Shown: positions 46,359 to 55,976 of the stretch, piece by piece
Position numbering within the stretch: position 1 is the first letter of the stretch
How the letters are laid out: each line of letters opens with the position of its first letter
Origin: Enorma burkinafasonensis
Lineage (GTDB): Bacteria > Actinomycetota > Coriobacteriia > Coriobacteriales > Coriobacteriaceae
Assembly: GCF_902150035.1 (NCBI RefSeq)
Contig: NZ_LR597504.1
Location: 1-64,000 of the forward strand
Direction of reading: 5' to 3'
Length of the DNA: 64,000 nt
Program-made: the position numbers and the translations under genes
The notes under the pieces: generated by a model
Seen by the model: the letters and a program-made list of their open reading frames with translations, nothing else
What the model was told of the DNA's origin: nothing
The model's database searches: none

Positions 46359-49118
46359 CTACTCGTCCATCAGGTCCTCGAGCGCCTCATCGGAGGCACC
46401 GATATCCACGCGGTCGTCATCGACCGGCGCCTCGACCTCGCCGAGGTTGAGCACGCCCTGGTTCTCGGGCGGCGTCTGCGCCTTCGGCTTCTTCTTGGCG
46501 CTCGTCATGCGCGCCACGGCGGTCACGCGGTCGCCGTCGGCGACCGAGAGGATTTTCACGCCCTGCGTGGCGCGGCCGGTCTTGGAGATATCCGTGCTCT
46601 TCACGCGGATGACCGTGGCGCCCTCGGTGATGATGAACAGCTCGTGCTGCGGGCCGACCGTCTTCATGGCGGCGAGTTGGCCCTTGCGGGCGGTCATCTG
46701 GATGGTGTAGACGCCCTGGCCGCCGCGGTTCTGGCACGGGTAGTCGGCCACCGGCGTGCGCTTGCCGAAGCCGAGCTCGGTGATCACGAAGAGGTCGCCC
46801 TTGCCGTTCGAGATCTCCATGCCGAGCACCGAGGCGCCGTCCTTCACGGTGATGCCGCGCACGCCCGAGGTGTCGCGTCCGGTCGCGCGCACCTGGTCCT
46901 CCTCGAACACGATCGCCTTGCCGGCCGTGGTGGCCATGATCACCTTGTCACCCTCGCGGACGCGACGCACGTCGAGCAGGGCGTCGCCGGCCTTGAGGTT
47001 GATGGCGATGATGCCGTCGCGGCGGCTGCGGTCGTACGCGCTCATGACGGTCTTCTTGACCATGCCGCTCTTGGTGGCGAACAGCAGGTACTCGTCGTCG
47101 GGGAACTCGCGGCAGGAGATGACGCTCGCGATCTTCTCGCCCTCCTCGAAGGGCAGCAGGTTCACGATCGCGGTGCCGCGCGCCTGGCGCGTGCCCACGG
47201 GCAGCTCGTGCACCTTCAGGCGGTACACCTTGCCGCGGTTGGAGAAGAACAGCACGAACTCGTGGGTCGAGGCGATGAACATCTCGGAGATGACGTCGTC
47301 CTCCTTGAGGTTGACGCCCGACACCCCCTTGCCGCCGCGGCGCTGGGAGCGGTAGGTCGCCACCGGGATGCGCTTCACGTAGCCGGTGTGGGTGATCGTG
47401 ACCACCATGTCCTCGTCGGCGATGAGGTCCTCCACGTCGAGGTCGCGCTCGGCGGCGGCGATCTCGGTGCGGCGCTTGTCGCCGTACTTCTTGGCGATCT
47501 CGCGCATCTCCTCCTTGATGACGCCGAGGATCTTCTCCTCGTGCGCGAGCAGGTCCTCGTAGTAGGCGATCGCGCGGCGGAGCCCGGCGAGCTCCTCCTC
47601 GATCTTGTCGCGCTCGAGGCCCGTGAGGCGACGCAGGCGCATCTCGAGGATGGCCTGGGTCTGCTCGGGCGTGAACCCGAAGCGCTCGATCAGGCGCTGG
47701 CTGGCCTCGGTATCGGTCTGCGAGGAGCGGATGATCCGGATGACCTCGTCGATGTGGTCGAGCGCGAGCAGGTAACCCTCGAGGATGTGGGCGCGGGCCT
47801 GGGCCTTCTTGAGGTCGTAGCGCGTGCGGCGCGTGACGACGTCGACCTGGTGGTCGATGTAGCAGCGCAGCATCTCGGGCAGCGACAGGCACTTGGGCAC
47901 GCCGCCCACGAGGGCGAGGTTGTTCACGCCGAAGGTCGTCTGCAGCGAGGTGAACTTGTACAGGTTGTTGAGCACGACCTGCGGGATGACGCCCTTCTTG
48001 AGCTCGATGACGAGGCGGATGCCCTTGCTCGTGGACTCGTCGCGCATGTCGGAGATGCCCTCGATGCGCTTCTCGTTGACGAGCTGGGCGATCTTCTCCT
48101 GCAGGGTGCCCTTGTTCACCTGGTAGGGGATCTCGGTGAAGACGAGGCGGTTGCGGCCGGTCTTGGTCGACTCGACATGGGCCTTGGCGCGCACCGTGAT
48201 GGAGCCGCGGCCGGTCTCGTACGCCTGGCGGATGCCGTCCGAGCCCATGATGAGGGCGCCCGTGGGGAAGTCGGGGCCCGGCATGATCTGCATGAGCTCC
48301 TCGACGGTCGCGTCGGGGTGGTCGATGAGGTGGCAGGTCGCCTCGACCGCCTCGACCATGTTATGCGGCGGGATGTTGGTGGCCATGCCGACCGCGATGC
48401 CCGACGAGCCGTTCACCAGGAGGTTGGGGAAGCGCGCCGGGAGCACCTGGGGCTCGGCCAGGGACTCGTCGTAGTTGGGCTGCCAGTCGACCGTGTCCTT
48501 CTGCAGGTCGCGCAGAAGCTCCATGGCGGGACGGGCGAGGCGGCTCTCGGTGTAGCGCATGGCCGCGGCGCCGTCGCCGTCGATGTTGCCGAAGTTGCCG
48601 TGTCCGTCGATGAGCGGCGTGCGCATGCTGAACCACTGCGCGAGGCGCACCATCGTGTCGTAGACCGCGGAGTCGCCATGGGGATGGTACTTGCCGATGA
48701 CCTCACCGACCGTCCAGGCGCTCTTCTTGTGCGGACGGTTGGGGTAGATGCCCGACTCGTTCATCGCGTAGAGGATGCGGCGGTGCACCGGCTTCAGGCC
48801 GTCGCGCACGTCCGGCAGGGCGCGCGCGGTGATGACCGACATCGAGTACTCGATGAAGCTCTGGCGCATCTCGCGGCCGAACTCGCTGATCTGGAGCGAA
48901 CCGCCGTTGACGTCCACGCCGGCGCTCTCGCCGCGGGTCACCTCGCCGAAGCTCTCCTCGAGTTCCTCACCGTCATCCTCGTCCTCGGCGTCCTCGTCGT
49001 CCTCGACGTAGACGTCGGCGCCCTCGTCATCCGCCTCGGCGCGGGCGAGCAGGCGCTTCAGGTCCTCGGGTAGGCCCTCGGTGTCCTCGGAGCCTCGCAT
49101 CTCGTTGTCTTCTGCCAC
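46359..49118 (-). CDS. gyrA: DNA gyrase subunit A, with an acidic N-terminal extension
   Basis: The 919-residue DNA-cleaving subunit of gyrase. The catalytic Tyr is in AAAMRYTE; the quinolone-resistance region reads [20 protein letters not shown] with wild-type Ser and Asp; and the GyrA box QRRGGKG starts the C-terminal wrapping domain. Compared with E. coli, about 75 residues precede the usual start ([19 protein letters not shown]), and roughly residues 30-60 are almost all Asp and Glu. The GTG at 49118 has AAGGAG eight bases upstream, so the extension is probably translated. It lies 14 bases after gyrB. Confidence 0.96.
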   Translation of the reverse strand: MAEDNEMRGSEDTEGLPEDLKRLLARAEADDEGADVYVEDDEDAEDEDDGEELEESFGEVTRGESAGVDVNGGSLQISEFGREMRQSFIEYSMSVITARALPDVRDGLKPVHRRILYAMNESGIYPNRPHKKSAWTVGEVIGKYHPHGDSAVYDTMVRLAQWFSMRTPLIDGHGNFGNIDGDGAAAMRYTESRLARPAMELLRDLQKDTVDWQPNYDESLAEPQVLPARFPNLLVNGSSGIAVGMATNIPPHNMVEAVEATCHLIDHPDATVEELMQIMPGPDFPTGALIMGSDGIRQAYETGRGSITVRAKAHVESTKTGRNRLVFTEIPYQVNKGTLQEKIAQLVNEKRIEGISDMRDESTSKGIRLVIELKKGVIPQVVLNNLYKFTSLQTTFGVNNLALVGGVPKCLSLPEMLRCYIDHQVDVVTRRTRYDLKKAQARAHILEGYLLALDHIDEVIRIIRSSQTDTEASQRLIERFGFTPEQTQAILEMRLRRLTGLERDKIEEELAGLRRAIAYYEDLLAHEEKILGVIKEEMREIAKKYGDKRRTEIAAAERDLDVEDLIADEDMVVTITHTGYVKRIPVATYRSQRRGGKGVSGVNLKEDDVISEMFIASTHEFVLFFSNRGKVYRLKVHELPVGTRQARGTAIVNLLPFEEGEKIASVISCREFPDDEYLLFATKSGMVKKTVMSAYDRSRRDGIIAINLKAGDALLDVRRVREGDKVIMATTAGKAIVFEEDQVRATGRDTSGVRGITVKDGASVLGMEISNGKGDLFVITELGFGKRTPVADYPCQNRGGQGVYTIQMTARKGQLAAMKTVGPQHELFIITEGATVIRVKSTDISKTGRATQGVKILSVADGDRVTAVARMTSAKKKPKAQTPPENQGVLNLGEVEAPVDDDRVDIGASDEALEDLMDE

Positions 49119-49132
49119 GTGCTACTCCTTAG

Positions 49133-51157
49133 TTACGCGTCCAGGAAGCGGGCGTCGTGCGCGTGCTTCTCGATATACTCGCGGCGGTACTCGACCTGGT
49201 TGCCCATGAGCTCGCGCACGGCGCGGTCGGCCATGGCGGCGTCCTCGATGGTCACGCGCTGGAGGATGCGCGTCTTGGGGTCCATGGTGGTCGAGGCGAG
49301 CTGCTTGGGGTCCATCTCGCCCAGGCCCTTGTAGCGCTGCACGGTGTAGCCGCGGCGCTTCTTGGTGACCTTGCCGGCCGCCGCCTCGTCCTCGCCGTCA
49401 TCGGGGTTGAGGCCCAGGCTCTTGATGGTGTCGCGCAGGATCTCCTCCTCGGGCTGGCGGCCATTGGGGTAGACGTAGTGGATCTTGTTGCGCACCTTCA
49501 CGCCAAAGATGGGCGGGCAGGCCACATAGACGTAGCCGGCATCGATGAGCGGCCTCATGTACTTGTAGAAGAACGTGAGGAGCAGGATGCGGATGTGCGC
49601 GCCGTCGACGTCGGCATCGGTCATGATGATGATCTTGTGGTAGCGCGCCTTCGTGATGTCGAAGTCGCCACCCTCACCGGAGCTCGTCGTCACGCCGCAG
49701 CCGATGGCGGTGATGAGCGACTGGATGGTGTCCGAGCTGAACGCGCGGTGGTCGCCCACGCGCTCGACGTTCAGGATCTTGCCGCGCAGGGGCAGGATCG
49801 CCTGGATGTCGCGGCGGCGGCCGTCCTTGGCGGAGCCGCCTGCCGAGTCGCCCTCGACGATGAAGAGCTCAGTCATCTCGGCGTCACGGACCGAGCAGTC
49901 GGCGAGCTTGCCGGGAAGCGAGGCGGTCTCGAGCAGGCTCTTGCGGCGAGTCGCCTCGCGGGCCTTGGAGGCGGCGGTGCGGGCCTTGGAGGCCTGCTGG
50001 GCCTTCTTCACGATCTCGCGGGCGGCCTTGGGGTGCTCCTCGAGGTACTCGGCGAGCCCCTCGGAAACCACCTTGCGCACCAGGGTGCGCATGAACGAGC
50101 TGCCGAGCTTGGCCTTGGTCTGTCCCTCGAACTGCGGGTCGGCGAGCTTCACGGAGATGACCGCGGCGAGGCCCTCGCGGACGTCATCGCCCGTGAGGTT
50201 GGAGTCCTTCTCTTTGAGGATATTCTGCTTGCGCGCGTAGTCGTTGATGACCGTGGTGAGCGCGGCGCGGAAACCCTCGAGGTGCATGCCGCCGTCGGGC
50301 GTGTAGATGTCGTTCGCGAAGCTCATGACGTTGCCGGAATAGCTGGTATTCCACTGCATCGCGACCTCGACCTCGCCGATCTTGTCGGTCGGCGCGCCCT
50401 CCTCGCTCTTGCCGGAGAGGTAGATGGGGCGCTTGAGGCCGTCGGGGATCTCCTTGCCCTCGTTCAGGAACTTCACGAAGTCGATGATGCCGCCCTCGTA
50501 GCAGAACTCGTCGACGCGGGGCATGAGCTCGCGCTCGTCCTTGAGGACGATCTTCAGGTTGCGGTTCAGGAAGGCGGTCTCCTGCAGGCGGTTGCGGAGC
50601 GTCTCATAGTCGTAGACGGTCGTCTCGAAGATCTCGTCGTCGGGCCAGAAGGTCGTCGTGGTACCGGTGGTCTTCGCGGTACCGATCTCCTTCATCTTCA
50701 TCGTGGTCTTGCCGCGGCTGAACTGCATCTCGTAGATCTTGCCGTCGCGCTTGACCTGGACGTCCATCTTCTTGGAGAGGGCGTTCACGACGGAGACGCC
50801 CACGCCGTGCAGGCCGCCCGACACCTTGTAGGCGTTGTTGTCGAACTTGCCGCCCGCGTGCAGGACGGTCATGACCACCTCGAGGGTGGGGATCTTCTTG
50901 ACCGGGTGCTTGGCGACCGGGATGCCGCGGCCGTTGTCGACCACGGTGATCGAGTTGTCCGGGTGCACGGTCACCTCGATCTTGGTGCAGAATCCCGCCA
51001 TGGCCTCGTCGACGGAGTTGTCGACGATCTCCCATACGAGATGGTGCAGGCCGCTCGCGCTGGTCGATCCGATGTACATGCCGGGGCGCTTGCGCACCGC
51101 CTCGAGACCCTCAAGGATCTTGATGTCGCTTGCGCCGTAGTCGTTCGTTTTCGCCAC
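49133..51157 (-). CDS. gyrB: DNA gyrase subunit B
   Basis: The 674-residue ATPase subunit. It has the GHKL ATPase motifs (IVDNSVDEAMAG, DNGRGIPV, GGLHGVGVSVVNALS), the transducer domain, and the TOPRIM domain FIVEGDSAGGSAKDGR with the DADVDGAHIR metal site. Length is a little above average. The GTG at 51157 is preceded by a perfect AAAGGAGA. It follows dciA by 118 bases. Confidence 0.97.
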   Translation of the reverse strand: MAKTNDYGASDIKILEGLEAVRKRPGMYIGSTSASGLHHLVWEIVDNSVDEAMAGFCTKIEVTVHPDNSITVVDNGRGIPVAKHPVKKIPTLEVVMTVLHAGGKFDNNAYKVSGGLHGVGVSVVNALSKKMDVQVKRDGKIYEMQFSRGKTTMKMKEIGTAKTTGTTTTFWPDDEIFETTVYDYETLRNRLQETAFLNRNLKIVLKDERELMPRVDEFCYEGGIIDFVKFLNEGKEIPDGLKRPIYLSGKSEEGAPTDKIGEVEVAMQWNTSYSGNVMSFANDIYTPDGGMHLEGFRAALTTVINDYARKQNILKEKDSNLTGDDVREGLAAVISVKLADPQFEGQTKAKLGSSFMRTLVRKVVSEGLAEYLEEHPKAAREIVKKAQQASKARTAASKAREATRRKSLLETASLPGKLADCSVRDAEMTELFIVEGDSAGGSAKDGRRRDIQAILPLRGKILNVERVGDHRAFSSDTIQSLITAIGCGVTTSSGEGGDFDITKARYHKIIIMTDADVDGAHIRILLLTFFYKYMRPLIDAGYVYVACPPIFGVKVRNKIHYVYPNGRQPEEEILRDTIKSLGLNPDDGEDEAAAGKVTKKRRGYTVQRYKGLGEMDPKQLASTTMDPKTRILQRVTIEDAAMADRAVRELMGNQVEYRREYIEKHAHDARFLDA

Positions 51158-51275
51158 GTTTCTCCTTTGCGAAAGATAAAGGCACAGAACCTTACCAATG
51201 ATAGCTGATTGGAGACGACGCTCTTATCTCATTTTATGGCTCTACAAGGCCACCAGATTGCCTGTAAGGCTCATT

Positions 51276-51827
51276 TCAGCCTTCTTGACCCTTTTTCCAC
51301 TCCATACTCGATTTCATGGCCTTTTTCAGAGCCTCCCTCAACTTATCGTCGACGATGGGGCTCACGTCGCGGTCGAGTTTGTCCTCCTCTTCGGTGGTGA
51401 GCGGCGTGCGGCGGGGAACGGGGGGCACGATCGGCGTCGTGGCGCGGTTTGCGTACGGGCGGGCCTCGTAGCCCTTCCTCGACGTCTTGAACACGAAGCC
51501 CTCGAGGCTCACGCCCGCGCGCTCCATCCGGGCGCGGATGATCTCGCGGAGCATCATGAGCTCCTGGGTCCACACGGCATCGTCGGTGTAGACGAGCAGT
51601 TTGTTGGATTCGGGAAGGTACCTGAGCCCGGTGACGTGCGCCCCCTCGCGCGTGTTTTGGCAGACGCTGTTCCAGGCGTGGTAGACCTCGCGCGAGCGCT
51701 CGGCCGCGCGATACCGCTCGCGCTCCTCGGGGGTCGCCCGGTCGAGGATCTCGCGTCGGGTGCGGTCGAGGTACTCACCCACCGCGATCGTGCGGCGGTC
51801 GCGGTTCCTATCCGATCTGCTCCTCAC
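51276..51827 (-). CDS. dciA: DciA-like DUF721 protein
   Basis: A 183-residue protein between recF and gyrB, the usual place of DUF721 genes in actinobacteria. DciA recruits or loads the replicative helicase in bacteria that lack DnaC or DnaI. The core at about residues 45-110 (VYHAWNSVCQNTREGAHVTGLRYLPESNKLLVYTDDAVWTQELMML) fits the domain; the C-terminal part is charged and probably disordered. It begins with GTG at 51827, overlapping recF by 20 bases, so translation is coupled. Confidence 0.8.
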   Translation of the reverse strand: MRSRSDRNRDRRTIAVGEYLDRTRREILDRATPEERERYRAAERSREVYHAWNSVCQNTREGAHVTGLRYLPESNKLLVYTDDAVWTQELMMLREIIRARMERAGVSLEGFVFKTSRKGYEARPYANRATTPIVPPVPRRTPLTTEEEDKLDRDVSPIVDDKLREALKKAMKSSMEWKKGQEG

Positions 51828-52950
51828 CGATCCTCACCACCTTCGCCTCGTCAACCACGCGCTCGGTGAAGTAGCCGAGGTTGGTCGTCGTTATCACCGT
51901 CTGCACGTCGTGCTCCACGCATTGCAGGAAGGCATCGCGCCGCGCGGCGTCGAGCTCGCTCATGACGTCGTCGAGCAGAAGCAGCGGCGGGCGGTCGAGG
52001 ATGTCGCGCGTCACCTCGACCTCGGCCATCTTCCAGGCGAGCACGATGGAGCGCTGCTGCCCCTGGGAGGCGAAGGTGCGCGCGGCGCGCCCCGCGACCG
52101 TGAAGAGCACCTCGTCGCGATGGGGGCCGCTCAGGGTCACGCCCCGTCTCATCTCCTCGTCCGCGCGGGCCCGGAATGCCTCCGCGATGCGCGTGCGGAT
52201 CGCATCGATCGCCTCGTGGCGGTCGGCGGCGGAAAGCTCTTGGAGCCATGGCCCCGCCGCGGCGTCCTCATCCATCCAGGAGGGTAGGTAGCTGACCTCG
52301 ATGGCCTCACCGCCCGCGATCTGGCCGTAGGCGGCGAGCAGGTGGTCGCGAATGCGCGCGAGGAGCGCGATGCGGTGCACGGTGAGCGCGGCGCCGAGCG
52401 CGGCGAGCGACTCGTTCCAGGTCTCAAGCAGCTCAGGGGTGCAGAAGCGCTCCTTGAGCAGGGCGTTTCTCTGCTCGAGCGCGCGCTCGTAGGTTCCCAC
52501 GAGCTGGGCGTAGCCCTCGTTCAGCTGCACGCCGAAGGAATCCAGCGCCTCGCGCCGTACCCTCGCGCCGCGTTTCACCATATCCAGGTCATCAGGGCAG
52601 AAGAGGACCGACGGGACCACGCCCCTAACGCCCGCGGCACGGCAGCGCTTGCCGTTCCGCGAGAAGCTGCGCTTGCCCGCCTCGACGGTACAGCCGAGGT
52701 CGATCACGCGTCCTTCGCCCTCCAGAGCGAGTTCGATACGGCAGCGCTCGGCTCCCTCGCGCACCAAGTCGGAGGGAGCGGGCTTTCTGAACGACCTTCC
52801 CGAGGTGAGGATCTGGAGCGCCTCGACGAGGTTGGTCTTCCCCACCGCGTTCCTGCCGACCAGGACCGTGAGGTTCGGGTCGAGGTCGAGCGTGTAGGAG
52901 GGGAAGTTCCGGTAGTCGGCCACCTCGAGCGTGTGGGCGAGGATGCTCAT
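51808..52950 (-). CDS. recF: DNA replication and repair protein RecF
   Basis: A 380-residue SMC-like ATPase that helps RecOR load RecA at gaps. Walker A is VGRNAVGKTN, the signature region is TLSGPHRDEV with FASQGQQRS, and Walker B is LLLLDDVMSELD. No clear ribosome site precedes the ATG at 52950, which lies 24 bases after the dnaN stop, so it may rely on coupling. The standard dnaA-dnaN-recF order is kept. Confidence 0.95.
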   Translation of the reverse strand: MSILAHTLEVADYRNFPSYTLDLDPNLTVLVGRNAVGKTNLVEALQILTSGRSFRKPAPSDLVREGAERCRIELALEGEGRVIDLGCTVEAGKRSFSRNGKRCRAAGVRGVVPSVLFCPDDLDMVKRGARVRREALDSFGVQLNEGYAQLVGTYERALEQRNALLKERFCTPELLETWNESLAALGAALTVHRIALLARIRDHLLAAYGQIAGGEAIEVSYLPSWMDEDAAAGPWLQELSAADRHEAIDAIRTRIAEAFRARADEEMRRGVTLSGPHRDEVLFTVAGRAARTFASQGQQRSIVLAWKMAEVEVTRDILDRPPLLLLDDVMSELDAARRDAFLQCVEHDVQTVITTTNLGYFTERVVDEAKVVRIGEEQIG

Positions 52951-52974
52951 CGCGCGGACTGGACGGGGTCGGCG

Positions 52975-54078
52975 CTAGAGGCGCATGGGCATGACGAGAT
53001 AGAGGTAGTTCACCTTGTCATACGATTTGAACACGCCCGCGCCCGAATAGCTCTTGAGTTCGAGCACCACTTCCTTGTCGTGCCCGAGCACGTTCAGGCA
53101 ATCCGAGATGTAGTGGTAGTTGAAGGCGATGGCGCCGCTCTCGCCCTCGGCCTCGACATCGAGGGTCTCCGTCGCGGCGTCCTGGTCAGAGGAGAGCGTG
53201 GACAGGCTGAGCGTGCCGGCGTCGGTGTCGATATCGAACTTCACCGTCGGGCTCGTGGTCGCGACCACGGCGACGCGCTTCAGGGCGGCCGACAGCGCGT
53301 CAGCGTCGATCTTCACGGTCGTCACGCAGGAGTCGGGCAGGAGCTGGCGGTAGTTGGGGTAGACGCCCTCGAGACGGCGCGACACGTAGCAGGTGTTGCC
53401 CGACTCGAACACCACCTGGCTATCGGTGGCCCCGATGACGATCGAGGGGGAGGAGGACATGATGGACAGGCCGTCGTTCATGGCAGACGCCGGGATGTTG
53501 AGCTCAAAGCTGCCCTCGAGCGAGGACGTCTCGACCTGCGTGTCGCAGACCGCCAGACGGTAGGAGTCGGTCGCCACCAGGCGGATGGTGTTGTTCTCGA
53601 CGCGCATGTGGATGCCGCCCAGGATGGGACGGGCCTTGTCGTTCGAGGTCACGCGCCACACGCGGGAGACCATGTCGGAGAGCACGCCCACGGGTAGCTC
53701 GACCGAGGCCTCGATCGCGTAGGCGGGGAAGTCGGGGAAGTCGACCGGGTCGAGGGCGTTCAGGCGGAACGAGCTCTTCTCGCAGGAGATGAGGACCTGG
53801 CGCTCGGCGGTCTCGAAGCGCACAGCGGCGTCGGGCAGGGTCTTGGCGATGTTGGTGAGCATCTTGCACGGCAGCACGATCTCGCCGGGCTCGTCCACAC
53901 GGGCGGCGATGCGGTGGCGGATGTTGATGGTGAAGTTGGACGTCTGGAATTCCAGCACGCCGTCCTGCGCCTTGATGAGCACGCCCGAGAGGATGGGGAG
54001 CGTGGAAGCGCTGGCTACACCTTTGGAGACGATGGCGAGCGCATCGGCGAGTGACTCTTGGCTGACGACGAAGTTCAT
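52975..54078 (-). CDS. dnaN: DNA polymerase III sliding clamp (beta subunit)
   Basis: A 367-residue processivity clamp with three repeated domains. MNFVVSQESLADALAIVSKGVASASTLPILSGVLI is the typical first domain, and it ends in YLVMPMRL, the conserved C-terminal MPMR/L motif in the protein-binding pocket. The frame opens upstream, but the ATG at 54078 has AAAGAAAGGAAG before it. It follows dnaA with a 238-base gap that contains origin-like sequence. Confidence 0.96.
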   Translation of the reverse strand: MNFVVSQESLADALAIVSKGVASASTLPILSGVLIKAQDGVLEFQTSNFTINIRHRIAARVDEPGEIVLPCKMLTNIAKTLPDAAVRFETAERQVLISCEKSSFRLNALDPVDFPDFPAYAIEASVELPVGVLSDMVSRVWRVTSNDKARPILGGIHMRVENNTIRLVATDSYRLAVCDTQVETSSLEGSFELNIPASAMNDGLSIMSSSPSIVIGATDSQVVFESGNTCYVSRRLEGVYPNYRQLLPDSCVTTVKIDADALSAALKRVAVVATTSPTVKFDIDTDAGTLSLSTLSSDQDAATETLDVEAEGESGAIAFNYHYISDCLNVLGHDKEVVLELKSYSGAGVFKSYDKVNYLYLVMPMRL

Positions 54079-54316
54079 TGCGCTTCCTTTCTTATTATCT
54101 ATAGGTATATATGTATTCAATCATAATAATAAGGACGTTGAGTCTGTGGATTACAGGTAAACACGCAGGTTGTTTACGGTGTCTTTTTCGACACCTATCT
54201 GTTGGGAACCGGTAAGGTTTTGGGGAGAACTTCGCTGCCCCGGGCGTTATCCCTCGGTTGCACCTCCTTTTCCACGACCCTTCCTCATCATCTGCACGGG
54301 TTATCAACACCGGGCG
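54079..54316. other. dnaA-dnaN gap: candidate origin segment with AT-rich tract and DnaA-box-like sites
   Basis: A very AT-rich stretch lies at 54085-54132. DnaA-box-like nonamers are TGTGGATTA (54145-54153) and TTATCAACA (54301-54309), each 8 of 9 to consensus, and TTTTCCACG near 54268 is weaker. A perfect dyad GTAAACA/TGTTTAC (54157-54163, 54171-54177) and a hairpin GGTGTC/GACACC (54178-54183, 54190-54195) also occur; the hairpin may terminate dnaA. In many actinobacteria the origin lies in this interval. Confidence 0.55.
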
Positions 54317-55945
54317 CTACGAGCTCAAGCGGATCTTGTTGCGCAGTTGCTGCAAATCCTCGCACAGCGCGCGGTCCTCCTTGAGCTTCTTCTCGATAAC
54401 CTTGATGGAATTGAGGACCGTCGAGTGGTCGCGGCCGCCGAACTCGGCCCCGACGGCGACTGCGGTCATCTCGCACATGTCCATCGCGAGGTAGACCGCG
54501 ACGTGGCGCGCGTGCGCGATGTTCGCCGTCCTCCTCGGCCCGATGAGGTCCTCGTGGCTCACGTGGAAGAACTTCTCGACGGCCGCCTGCACGGTGTCGA
54601 TGTGGATCTTCTTGTGCGCCGTGTCGAAGTACTCGTTGGCGATGCGGTCGATATCCTCGCCCGTGAGCTCGGCTCCCGCCTGCTCCCGCTCGAAGGAGAC
54701 CCCGGCGCACCGCTCGCAGAAGCTCTCGAGCTCGCGGATGTTGGTGCCCGAGACGTCCGCCATGTGCCTGAGCTGCGCGTCGGTGAGCTGCCCTCCGCCG
54801 ACGTTCAGCGAGTTCAGCAGCGACCCCGCCTCGACGCCGGCGAGCGCGTCCGAGCCGTTCAGGATGGTGTTCTCGTAGTAGCGCTTCAAGATCATGTACT
54901 TCATCTCGAAGCCGGGCTCCGAGACGAGGCAAAGCATCCCGGCGTTGAACCTGCTGGTCAGGCGCTCGTCCATTCCCAGGTTCTTGGGCGCCCGGTCGGA
55001 TGCGATGGCGACCTTCTTGTTGTTCCTGATGAACTCGTCCATCAGCGTGAAGAAGTTCTCGATGCTCTGGGTCTTGCCGATGATGTTCTGGATGTCGTCG
55101 ATGATGAGCACGTCGGCGTCGTGGTAGTCGCGCAGGATGACCCCGGCCTTGCTCTTCTGCACCGCGAGCTCGCTGATGTAGTCCTCGACGTAGGTCTGGG
55201 AGTTCGCGTATTTCACCCGGAGATGGGGGCTGTGCTCGTTCAGGTAGTTGGAGATCGCGAGGAGCAGGTGCGTCTTGCCGAGGCCCGATTTGCCGTAGAT
55301 GAACAGCGACGTGCAGCTGCCCGGCTCGTCGGCGAGCGCGGCGAAGCGCACGGCGGACATGTAGGCGTGCTTGTTCTCGTCGCCGTAGACGAAGTTCTCG
55401 AACGTGAACTTAGAGTGGATGCCCACCGCCGGCGCCGGCTCGGCTGCGGTGGGCACGGCGCGCTTGTCGGGCTCCGCCTCATCCCGCTTCATGATCCCCG
55501 TCAACTTCTGGAAATCATCGAGGGTGATGGTGTTGCGCACCTTGACCTTCGACTGCTCGGCCCCATCGTCGTCATGGCGGCTCGGTATGATCACGGCGGG
55601 GATGGGGGCGTGCACGACCGGCTCGCCTGCATCCTCGCTCTTCGCCGGGGTTTCACGGGAAACATGTTCGGGCGCGTCCGCCGACCGTTCCGTTAGGCCC
55701 TGGTCGACCTTCACGATGAGGGAGAGCGGGCAGAAGGCGATGTCCTCGAGGTAGCGCTCGATCACCTCGCGCTGCTTCATGAGGTACGAATAGGCGAAGC
55801 GCGAGGGTGCCTGGATGGTTAGCGCCTCATCGGAGAGCTCCACGGGGATAGACTGCGCCAGCATGTTGATAAGCCGGGCGTCCCGCCCGTCGCGCTGGCA
55901 GAACGAGATGGTGTCATCGAGGATGATCTTGGCTTCCGTGTCCAT
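54317..55945 (-). CDS. dnaA: Chromosomal replication initiator DnaA
   Basis: A 542-residue AAA+ initiator. Domain I (residues 1 to about 80) is divergent; a linker to about residue 175 is rich in Ala, Glu and Pro; domain III has Walker A YGKSGLGKTH and Walker B VLIIDDIQ; and domain IV has the DNA-binding signature GAEFGGRDHSTV. The linker includes the residues VSRET (95-99), which are encoded by a parS-like palindrome listed separately. The ATG at 55945 has AGAAGGA before it. It lies 31 bases downstream of the GHKL/winged-helix gene. Confidence 0.96.
   Translation of the reverse strand: MDTEAKIILDDTISFCQRDGRDARLINMLAQSIPVELSDEALTIQAPSRFAYSYLMKQREVIERYLEDIAFCPLSLIVKVDQGLTERSADAPEHVSRETPAKSEDAGEPVVHAPIPAVIIPSRHDDDGAEQSKVKVRNTITLDDFQKLTGIMKRDEAEPDKRAVPTAAEPAPAVGIHSKFTFENFVYGDENKHAYMSAVRFAALADEPGSCTSLFIYGKSGLGKTHLLLAISNYLNEHSPHLRVKYANSQTYVEDYISELAVQKSKAGVILRDYHDADVLIIDDIQNIIGKTQSIENFFTLMDEFIRNNKKVAIASDRAPKNLGMDERLTSRFNAGMLCLVSEPGFEMKYMILKRYYENTILNGSDALAGVEAGSLLNSLNVGGGQLTDAQLRHMADVSGTNIRELESFCERCAGVSFEREQAGAELTGEDIDRIANEYFDTAHKKIHIDTVQAAVEKFFHVSHEDLIGPRRTANIAHARHVAVYLAMDMCEMTAVAVGAEFGGRDHSTVLNSIKVIEKKLKEDRALCEDLQQLRNKIRLSS
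55649..55664. other. parS-like site inside dnaA
   Basis: GGTTTCACGGGAAACA matches 14 of 16 bases of the parS consensus TGTTTCACGTGAAACA; the differences are the first base and one central base. It lies in the non-conserved DnaA linker, about 5 kb from the three strong parS sites. Whether ParB binds it is unknown. Confidence 0.5.
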
Positions 55946-55976
55946 CCGTCCTTCTCCCCCTTCGAGCAGACCTCCT

